Shown here piece after piece: positions 4,881-12,747 of a stretch of DNA of 12,747 nt (positions are counted from its first letter, which is position 1; the number at the start of each line of letters is the position of its first letter). This stretch comes from an uncultured Terriglobus sp. (GTDB lineage: Bacteria; Acidobacteriota; Terriglobia; Terriglobales; Acidobacteriaceae). The translations under genes were made by a program, and so were the position numbers. The notes beneath the pieces were generated by a model, which was not told the DNA's origin, did not search any database, and was given only the letters and a program-made list of their open reading frames with translations. Location of the stretch: the NCBI GenBank assembly GCA_937859825.1, contig CALMAP010000157.1, positions 15,914 to 28,660 of the forward strand, given 5' to 3'.

Positions 4881-7511
4881 TCACAGCGGAGAGGGATCAC
4901 GCACGATCTCCGTAGCGGGCCAGGCCTCCGGTTGGGCATTGCGGTTCAATTGCACCGGCACCGCTCCTGTGGACGCGTTCACGTCTACGTTGTAGCCGTC
5001 GATCAGAACAGCCGGTGCATGCGGCAGGTCTTTGGCGGCGGCGTCGATGGTTACTGTCCGCATCTCTCCCGGCGCGAGCGAAATGTAGTTCTCTGACGCA
5101 AAGGCCGGCAGGATGCGTGTCCCGGTTACGCTGTCATGCAGTTGCAGGTGCGTCATCAACGCAACGTGCGCGGTGTTGTTCCGGAGCACGACGTCTACAT
5201 GGGCAAGAGTACCTTCATTACGCAGCGATGCTTCCGCATCCAGCTTGACCGTAGGCATGGTCTGCATGCTGGTGAAGTCTTCCTGAAACTCGTTTTGCCA
5301 GTAGAAGTTCGTCGAAACGAGCTTGCCGCTCGCATCTTGCAGGTCGAATTTTAGGAAGTACACCGGCGTGGAGCCCCCGGTATCAAGCTGCGCGGCCTTG
5401 ACGGTGGTGCTCGCCGCCACATCGGCCACAGCAATGTTCTGCATGCCGGACTGTCTGCCATCGAGATTAAAAGCCGTAACGGTCGCCTTGTAGCCGGTGA
5501 GCGGTGCCGGGGTGTTGTTTACCACCTCAACGCCGCGGGTCGCCTCGTTCAACTGGATATGCAACGTCTCGGACGCCTTTTTTGCGGCGTAGAGCGATGC
5601 ATTCGGCTCCAGGTCGTAGTGATAAAGCTGCCACACAAAGCTTGGCTGCGCGGGATGGCTCATCCAGGTCAAGACACCGGTGGTGGCCAAAAACATCTGC
5701 GCGTTGCGGCCTTCGTACATGGCGCGGAACGCTTCGTAATTTGCAAGCTGTGCCTTACGGACGAAGTCTGCGAGATTGCGCACGTGACCATAACGGTGCG
5801 CAATCACGTGCGGGTAGTTATCGCCCTGCTGCGCGCCTTTGGCCATGTCATGCTGCGCCCAGTCGTCATTGATCGTCTCCCAGTCTTTTTTCGGCATCAT
5901 GCCCTGGATCGACTCGATGGTGGGCACGGACATGGAGCCGGTCTCTGTCTTGAAGCTCTCATTCAGCGCGTAGAAAAAGCGCGGAGCGCGCCAGTAATAC
6001 GGACCGTGCGAGCTTACACCGCGGCCGTCTGCCGAGTTGGATTGATAGAGCCGCGATGGATCGAGCTTTACCATCATTGCCTTGAGTTGGTCATCGAGAG
6101 CCTTGGGCGGATACCCCTCATTCCGCGCGCACCAGACCGTGACCGACGGATGGTTGCGGTAACGCACAATCTTGTCCTGCACGTTGGCGAGGTAAGTGGG
6201 AATATCTGCGACATCGGGCCCGTCGCTCGGGTTGGGCTGGAAGAACTCGTCCCAGAGCAGGATGCCGTACTTGTCTGCCATCTCGTAGAACATGGGGCTG
6301 GTACTCTGGCCGACCCAGTTGCGGATAAAGTTCAGGTTGGCCAATTTGTGCATGCGGAACTGCGCCTCAAGCCGCTCGGGAGAGACACGTTTCATCGCCT
6401 CGTCAAGACCCCAGTTGCCACCACGCGCCATTACTCGGACGCCGTTGACGGAGATCGTCAGGTTTTCGGAGTCGGGCACCTGGTACTCGATCTTGCGGAT
6501 GCCGAAACTGATCTGCTGCTGGTCCGATGCCTTGCCTGCTTCGACAAACTGCAGCTTGAGGCTGTACAGGTTCTGCGGACCATAGCCGTTCGGCCACCAC
6601 AGTTGCGGGTTCTGCACGTGCAGCTCCGGAATGGTCTTACTGTCGAGCGTGACTGGCGTAGCGCCCGCCTCGAGCGTCATCGGCTTGCGAAAGCTCACGT
6701 CGCCGGCGGGGCTATGAATCGTGCCGACAAGGTCTCCTTGGACCGGCTTGTCACCCAGATTCTTCAGGCCTGTGGCGATGGTCAGGTCCGCAGTGGTGTG
6801 GTCTGCGGCAAGATCGCTAGTCACGAAGGTGTCCTGCAGCTTGGCAGACCCGCTTGCGTAGATGGTGACCGGCAGCCAGATACCGGTGTCACGGTCGCGC
6901 ACCGCAGTCAGCCAGTCCCATCCAATGGTAGAAAGAAATGTCGCGCCATCCAGTGCCGTCTCGCCGCCGTTCAGACCTACGCCGTTCGCGACGGTGTGCT
7001 CATGCGGTATGCCGGGGTGCGGCTGCGGCGTTATCCGTACGGCTACGGTCGCTGTCTTGCCCGGCGTGACCAGCGAGGAGATGTCGAACTCGCCACGCTT
7101 GAACGCTCCGCGCATGGTGCCAACCTGTTGGCCGTTGACCCACACCTCGGCGGAGTAGTTGATGCCTTCGAAGTGCAGAAATGTGTGTTTGCCCTTGTAC
7201 TCCGCCGGCACGCTGAAACGGGAGCGGTACCACCAACTCGTCTTGTTCAGGCTCTCCGGAATAGCGCGCATGTTCTCGCCATAGAGCGGGTCCGGGTAGA
7301 CCTTATTATCGACCAGCGTGGTCAGCACGGTGCCGGGAACGGTAGCGCGGTACCAGCCGTCGGCCTTGAAGCCGTCACGTGAAACAGCCTCGCCTGTGCT
7401 GCCTACTTTCGCAACGTCCTGCATCTGCCAGCCATTTACGGTGGTTGGCGTTTGCGCGTGCAGTGTGGGAAGGAGCAGAGCGGCGGCGAGCAACAGGCGG
7501 CTGCAAAACAT
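4881..7511 (-). CDS. Secreted GH2 glycosidase, exo-beta-glucosaminidase / endo-beta-mannosidase-like
   Basis: The product has 876 residues. Signal peptide MFCSRLLLAAALLLPTLHA (1-19). A jelly-roll sugar-binding domain follows (about 25-220; VPGTVLTTLVDNKVYPDPLYG and WWYRSRF are typical of CsxA-like GH2 enzymes), then an immunoglobulin-like domain (about 222-340) and a TIM barrel (about 345-650). The probable acid/base is Glu465 in WCARNEG and the probable nucleophile Glu523 in FKTETG, followed by VPTIESI as in CsxA relatives. Further CsxA-like motifs are LEPNASLYAAKKASETLHIQ (634-653) and STNFYWQ (733-739), with C-terminal beta-sandwich domains. Known CsxA exo-glucosaminidases use Asp as acid/base, whereas the Glu here is closer to plant-type endo-beta-mannosidase, so the substrate is open (chitosan oligomer, mannosyl-glycan or other). 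It probably acts in the periplasm or outside the cell. GGAG (7519-7522) lies 7 nt before the ATG. Monocistronic, with its own terminator. Confidence 0.9.
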   Translation of the reverse strand: MFCSRLLLAAALLLPTLHAQTPTTVNGWQMQDVAKVGSTGEAVSRDGFKADGWYRATVPGTVLTTLVDNKVYPDPLYGENMRAIPESLNKTSWWYRSRFSVPAEYKGKHTFLHFEGINYSAEVWVNGQQVGTMRGAFKRGEFDISSLVTPGKTATVAVRITPQPHPGIPHEHTVANGVGLNGGETALDGATFLSTIGWDWLTAVRDRDTGIWLPVTIYASGSAKLQDTFVTSDLAADHTTADLTIATGLKNLGDKPVQGDLVGTIHSPAGDVSFRKPMTLEAGATPVTLDSKTIPELHVQNPQLWWPNGYGPQNLYSLKLQFVEAGKASDQQQISFGIRKIEYQVPDSENLTISVNGVRVMARGGNWGLDEAMKRVSPERLEAQFRMHKLANLNFIRNWVGQSTSPMFYEMADKYGILLWDEFFQPNPSDGPDVADIPTYLANVQDKIVRYRNHPSVTVWCARNEGYPPKALDDQLKAMMVKLDPSRLYQSNSADGRGVSSHGPYYWRAPRFFYALNESFKTETGSMSVPTIESIQGMMPKKDWETINDDWAQHDMAKGAQQGDNYPHVIAHRYGHVRNLADFVRKAQLANYEAFRAMYEGRNAQMFLATTGVLTWMSHPAQPSFVWQLYHYDLEPNASLYAAKKASETLHIQLNEATRGVEVVNNTPAPLTGYKATVTAFNLDGRQSGMQNIAVADVAASTTVKAAQLDTGGSTPVYFLKFDLQDASGKLVSTNFYWQNEFQEDFTSMQTMPTVKLDAEASLRNEGTLAHVDVVLRNNTAHVALMTHLQLHDSVTGTRILPAFASENYISLAPGEMRTVTIDAAAKDLPHAPAVLIDGYNVDVNASTGAVPVQLNRNAQPEAWPATEIVRDPSPL

Positions 7512-7592
7512 CCATGGTCTCCAGGGCGGCGGAGTGATCGGTCAAGCCGCACTCCCATGCTAGCCGCCATCGAGACGAACCGTCTTCAACGA

Positions 7593-7901
7593 CTATGCAC
7601 GTTTTAGGGCAGCCAACATCTCTCGCCGAAGAATCGCGTTGATGCGGGATTGGTAGCCCTTGCCCTCGGCCTTAAGCCACGCCAGCACATCCGCATCGAC
7701 ACGTGCGGTAATCTGCTTTTTCATGGGCCGGTAGAAGAGCCCGCGCTTGGCATTCTTCCACTGTTCCTCGGTGGTTTCAGGAATGTCGGTCAGATCGATT
7801 TCGCTATCAGGACGCTCGGCGAGAGCGCGTAGGTGCAATTTTCGTTCTTCCGTCATGGGAGGTAAAGTTTCCCAGGTGTAGCTAACTATTTTCGGCTTCA
7901 T
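7593..7901 (-). CDS. brnA: BrnA-family antitoxin
   Basis: The product has 102 residues. The N-terminal half is acidic and variable, with LRALAERPDSEIDLTDIPE (25-43). The C-terminal part (about 60-102) begins MKKQITARVDADVLAWLK and continues EGKGYQSRINAILRREM, the strand-helix-helix DNA-binding segment characteristic of BrnA. In the known family BrnA neutralises the BrnT ribonuclease by direct binding and, with it, represses the operon. Its ATG (7901) lies inside the end of the toxin gene, a 20-nt overlap implying translational coupling. Two ribosome-binding sequences precede it: GAGGA 6 nt away and AGGAG 10 nt away. The region around the overlap is clearly AT-richer than its surroundings, which fits horizontal acquisition but does not prove it. 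Complete and intact as read. Confidence 0.9.
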   Translation of the reverse strand: MKPKIVSYTWETLPPMTEERKLHLRALAERPDSEIDLTDIPETTEEQWKNAKRGLFYRPMKKQITARVDADVLAWLKAEGKGYQSRINAILRREMLAALKRA

Positions 7902-8178
7902 ATTTCTTCCTCTCCTGTCGGGTTGCTGGTCTGGCCGAAATTACTCGTACAACATCTACTTCATTCTGGTCGCGCCAAGTGTGAGCGACCATGGTCAGAA
8001 TTGTGCTCCGTACGCAGCCAAACGTCTGCCAGCGTTCTTCACCGTCTACCATCCTGTCCTGGATCGAGACCAGCAGCGGATCGTCAAAGACCTCCACCGC
8101 GTCTTCAAAGCTGATGCCGTGCTTGCGCTGGTTCGCCAGGTTCTTGGTCTCGTCCCATTCGAACCGGATTGCCTGCAC
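7882..8178 (-). CDS. brnT: BrnT-family toxin (ribonuclease)
   Basis: The product has 98 residues and begins at GTG 8178, the only possible start between an in-frame TGA about 11 codons upstream and the conserved FEWDETKN motif (6-13). Family marks: W8-D9 with K12, RKHGISFEDAVEVFDDP (18-34), and the C-terminal VRVISARPATRQERKKYE (77-94). Known BrnT proteins have a RelE-like fold, cleave RNA and inhibit translation until bound by BrnA. Toxin-first gene order, with the antitoxin overlapping, is usual for this family. No Shine-Dalgarno sequence is visible, but TACAAT, a good -10 hexamer, ends just 6 nt before the GTG, so the mRNA may be leaderless. It is transcribed divergently from the first methionine-synthase gene, whose ATG is only 69 bp away. 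Intact, so probably functional. Confidence 0.92.
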   Translation of the reverse strand: MQAIRFEWDETKNLANQRKHGISFEDAVEVFDDPLLVSIQDRMVDGEERWQTFGCVRSTILTMVAHTWRDQNEVDVVRVISARPATRQERKKYEAENS

Positions 8179-8185
8179 GACATTA

Positions 8186-8211
8186 TTGTAACTACAACCG
8201 TGCGCTCACGG
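8186..8211 (-). promoter_or_regulatory. Putative brnTA promoter/operator
   Basis: The inverted repeat TTGTA-AC-TACAA (8186-8197) contains the candidate -10 hexamer of brnT (TACAAT on the minus strand, 8185-8190). It abuts a second inverted repeat, CCGTG-CGCT-CACGG (8198-8211). BrnA-BrnT complexes are known to autorepress, so these repeats are natural operator candidates. No clear -35 was found. Because the gap also drives the first methionine-synthase gene, binding here could affect both directions. The function is inferred. Confidence 0.45.
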
Positions 8212-8247
8212 CATCATGATCCTGCATACTTCATCTAAAGCTCACGT

Positions 8248-9324
8248 ATGGCTGAATCTCTCCAGAACATCCTCAAACAGCGCATCGCCATCATCGACGG
8301 CGCGATGGGCACCACGATCCGCACCTACGGCATGACCGAAGCGGACATGCGCGGCGACCGCTTCAAGGAATCCGAAAAGGACCTGCTGAACAACGGTGAC
8401 CTCTTCTCGCTGACGCAGCCGGAGATGATCTGCGACATTCACCGCAGGTTCCTCGAAGCAGGCGCGGACATCATCGAGACGAATACCTTTGGCGCGACCA
8501 GCATTACGCAGAGCGAGTTCTTTGTGGAGGACCCGCGCGAGACCGGCGGCCGCAAGAACCCCGACTTCTACCAGGGCGTGATCGAAGACAAGTTCCTCAG
8601 CGGGCTCGCTTGGGAAATCAATGAGCAATCTGCCCGCCAGTGCCGCACCATGGCGGACCGTGTTGCGAACGCGACGGGACGGCGCCGCTTTGTGGCGGGT
8701 GCGATTGGGCCTCTCACGGTATCGCTTTCCAACTCGCCCGACGCGGACGATCCCGGCTTTCGCGTGGTGACCTTCGACCAGGTAACGACCGCCTATAAGC
8801 AGCAGGTTCGTGCGCTCATGGCGGGCGGCTCCGACCTGCTGCTTGTGGAGACGATCTTCGATTCACTCAATGCGAAGGCCGCGCTGGTCGCCATTCGCGA
8901 AGTCTTCGATGAGGACGGCAAGGAGTTGCCGGTCATGATCTCCGCCGCAGTGGGCCGCGGTGGTGAGACACTCATCTCTGCGCAGACGACTGAGGCGTTC
9001 TGGAACGCGGTGAAGCACGTCAAACCGCTCTCTGTCGGATTGAATTGCTCACTCGGGCCGGACCTGATGTATCCCTTCCTCAGCGAACTGTCCACCAAGG
9101 CGGACGTGGCGATCTCCTGCTACCCGAACGCCGGCCTACCCAACCCGCTCTCCAAAACCGGCTTCGATCTTGGTCCAGACGACATGGCCCGCTACCTGGG
9201 CGACTTTGCAAAGGGCGATCTCATCAACATCGCGGGCGGTTGCTGCGGTAACACGCCGGAGCACATTGCTGCCATCGCGAAAGCATTGGAGAACAAAACT
9301 CCACGCGAGTGGAAAGCGGCATAG
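8248..9324 (+). CDS. metH: Methionine synthase, homocysteine/zinc half (split MetH N-module)
   Basis: The product has 358 residues and corresponds to the N-terminal homocysteine S-methyltransferase barrel of cobalamin-dependent MetH. IIDGAMGTTIRTYGM (15-29) opens the barrel. Zinc ligands are Cys267 (GLNCSLGP) and Cys332-Cys333 (GGCCGNTPEH), equivalent to E. coli Cys247, Cys310 and Cys311. The offset of about 20 is explained by an insert near residues 90-115 (VEDPRETGGRKNPDFYQG region) before WEINEQSARQ. The protein binds and activates homocysteine as the thiolate but needs the folate/cobalamin half encoded at 10118 onwards to complete catalysis in the cytoplasm. The frame ends cleanly at a TAG, so this is a true split gene rather than a frameshift. 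The ATG at 8248 fits the family start; the ribosome binding site is weak. No SAM or cobalamin riboswitch is evident in the 69-bp gap upstream. Confidence 0.93.
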   Translation: MAESLQNILKQRIAIIDGAMGTTIRTYGMTEADMRGDRFKESEKDLLNNGDLFSLTQPEMICDIHRRFLEAGADIIETNTFGATSITQSEFFVEDPRETGGRKNPDFYQGVIEDKFLSGLAWEINEQSARQCRTMADRVANATGRRRFVAGAIGPLTVSLSNSPDADDPGFRVVTFDQVTTAYKQQVRALMAGGSDLLLVETIFDSLNAKAALVAIREVFDEDGKELPVMISAAVGRGGETLISAQTTEAFWNAVKHVKPLSVGLNCSLGPDLMYPFLSELSTKADVAISCYPNAGLPNPLSKTGFDLGPDDMARYLGDFAKGDLINIAGGCCGNTPEHIAAIAKALENKTPREWKAA

Positions 9325-9331
9325 GCTGCAT

Positions 9332-9354
9332 GCAATGTAGTAACATTGCTACAT
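9332..9354. promoter_or_regulatory. Overlapping palindromes, putative Phd/VapC operator
   Basis: GCAATGT-AGTA-ACATTGC (9332-9349) is a perfect 7-bp-arm palindrome. It overlaps a second one, ATGTAG (9335-9340) with CTACAT (9349-9354), separated by 8 bases. The nested repeats start 8 bases after the metH N-half stop and end 31 bases before the antitoxin ATG. Phd/YefM antitoxins are known to repress their own operons at short palindromes, so this is the expected operator. A possible -10 (TAACAT, 9341-9346) lies inside it. The operator role is inferred. Confidence 0.6.
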
Positions 9355-9385
9355 CGTTGACCTGAGCGTAGCAGGAGGTGCAGCC

Positions 9386-9643
9386 ATGGCGATTACTACT
9401 CTCTCCAGCCGGGAATTCAACCAGGACACCGGTCGGGCGAAGAAGGCCTCAACCAACGGCCCTGTCTTCATCACCGATCGGGGCAAGCCTGCACATGTGC
9501 TTCTCAGCATCCAGGAGTACCAGAAACTTTCCGGCGAGCGACCGAAAAATCTGGTGGAAGCTTTGTCGATGCCGGGCCTTGCTGACATCGACTTCGATCC
9601 GCCATGCTCTCGCGAATCCGCCCGCGTTTTCGAGTTCGATTGA
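9386..9643 (+). CDS. Phd/YefM-family antitoxin
   Basis: The product has 85 residues. The N-terminal 50 match the Phd/YefM DNA-binding fold: ITTLSSREFNQDTGRAKKAS (3-22), the turn GPVFITDRGKPAHVLLS (25-41), then IQEYQKL. The C-terminal tail (NLVEALSMPGLADIDFDPP, 55-73) is the toxin-wrapping segment seen in Phd antitoxins paired with PIN toxins; it ends in acidic EFD. It is expected to bind and inhibit the VapC toxin encoded next and to repress the operon at 9332-9354. A strong ribosome binding site, AGGAGG (9373-9378), lies 7 nt before the ATG, far better than those of the neighbouring metH genes. Its TGA stop shares one base with the toxin start (TGATG), indicating coupled translation. Confidence 0.92.
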   Translation: MAITTLSSREFNQDTGRAKKASTNGPVFITDRGKPAHVLLSIQEYQKLSGERPKNLVEALSMPGLADIDFDPPCSRESARVFEFD

Positions 9644-10062
9644 TGTACCTGCTCGACACGAATGTTCTCTCGGAACTCCGTAAAGCAGGCGATGGGCGTG
9701 CCGACCCTACGGTCGTTGCGTGGTTCGCTCGCACGAACGCTGACTTGTTCTATTTGTCCGCAGTCACACTTCGAGAGTTGGAAACGGGCGTTCTTCGCAT
9801 GGAGCGTCGAGACGCAGTTCAGGGCGCAAGGCTTCGAACATGGATGACGGGCTATGTTCGTCCTCAGTTCCTGCACCGTGTTTTGCCAATAGACACGATC
9901 GTTGCCCTCCGCGCTGCAGCTTTGCATGTACCGGACTCGCGATCTGAGGTCGATGCACTGATCGCCGCGACCGCACTGGTGCATGGCATGACCGTGATAA
10001 CGCGGAATGTCGCCGATTTTGAACGGACTGGCGTTCCGCTCATCAATCCCTGGATCGCCTGA
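9643..10062 (+). CDS. vapC: VapC/FitB-like PIN-domain toxin
   Basis: The product has 139 residues. The PIN-domain acidic residues are present: Asp5 in MYLLDTNVLSEL, Glu45 in LSAVTLRELETGV, Asp104 in EVDALIAATAL and Asp125 in TRNVADFERTGVPLINPW. They form the metal-binding site of VapC ribonucleases, which typically cleave tRNA or rRNA. The final NPW motif is common in the FitB-like subgroup paired with Phd-type antitoxins. The start at 9643 overlaps the antitoxin stop by one base; the upstream in-frame ATG at 9604 is rejected because its extra 13 residues precede the canonical YLLDTN start. The stop lies 55 bases before the second methionine-synthase gene, and no terminator is visible between them, so read-through is possible. 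Intact, hence presumably active. Confidence 0.93.
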   Translation: MYLLDTNVLSELRKAGDGRADPTVVAWFARTNADLFYLSAVTLRELETGVLRMERRDAVQGARLRTWMTGYVRPQFLHRVLPIDTIVALRAAALHVPDSRSEVDALIAATALVHGMTVITRNVADFERTGVPLINPWIA

Positions 10063-10117
10063 CCACCAGCACAGGTTAAGAACAAAGTTCCGTCCCTCCC
10101 TTCTACACTTACCTTGC

Positions 10118-12747
<2,630 letters not shown>

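Noticed and set aside
5559..7382. A 607-codon plus-strand open frame
   Set aside because: It lies wholly antisense to the GH2 gene, whose domain and active-site motifs are clear. Its translation is rich in His, Arg and Val without recognisable domains, as expected for the antisense frame of a GC-rich gene.
7512..7592. Imperfect inverted repeats downstream of brnA and upstream of the GH2 gene
   Set aside because: The AGACG-GTT-CGTCT hairpin has only a 5-bp stem and no T-tract, and the GGCGG...CCGCC pairing is imperfect; neither supports a terminator or operator call.
8179..8247. Possible SAM or cobalamin riboswitch ahead of the metH N-module
   Set aside because: The whole gap is 69 bp, too short for a cobalamin riboswitch, and it shows no SAM-riboswitch-like helices; the inverted repeats present fit the brnTA operator better.
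8242..8628. A 128-codon minus-strand open frame
   Set aside because: It is antisense to the start of the homocysteine module and has no recognisable features.
9604..9642. An upstream in-frame start for the VapC-like toxin
   Set aside because: It would add 13 residues before the canonical YLLDTN beginning and overlap the antitoxin extensively. The ATG in the TGATG junction fits standard coupling.

Overview
The window looks like chromosomal DNA from a high-GC member of the Acidobacteriota, most likely class Terriglobia (Granulicella/Terriglobus/Edaphobacter type). This is inferred from gene content: a secreted 'VWFA-related' protein of the kind greatly expanded in Acidobacteria, an FG-GAP/CRTAC1-type secreted protein, a PEP-CTERM protein, a secreted GH2 glycosidase, and a methionine synthase divided into two genes. 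No rRNA, tRNA, CRISPR array, transposase or integrase was seen.

Left part (1-4880), mostly envelope and secreted proteins. A CRTAC1-family FG-GAP repeat protein runs off the left edge on the minus strand. A perfect 15-bp-stem terminator separates it from an upstream minus-strand VWFA-related gene. The region ahead of that gene carries two adjacent inverted repeats. Two small minus-strand ORFs of unknown function follow, then a plus-strand PEP-CTERM protein that converges on the next gene. A second terminator lies between the convergent pair.

Middle (4881-7511): one large minus-strand gene for a secreted GH2 enzyme of the exo-beta-glucosaminidase / endo-beta-mannosidase type.

Right part (7593-12747): methionine synthesis mixed with toxin-antitoxin (TA) modules. 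A BrnT-BrnA type II TA operon reads leftwards, diverging from the gene for the homocysteine/zinc half of cobalamin-dependent methionine synthase. A Phd/VapC-type TA operon with its own palindromic operator follows on the plus strand. After it comes the gene for the folate, cobalamin and AdoMet-reactivation half of MetH, which is cut by the right edge. The two MetH halves must act together to methylate homocysteine, yet a self-contained TA cassette lies between their genes, and a second TA operon abuts the promoter side of the first half. This arrangement is the most notable feature of the window.

Intergenic gaps are all under 300 bases. Those with visible signals are listed as features; 7512-7592 shows nothing convincing.
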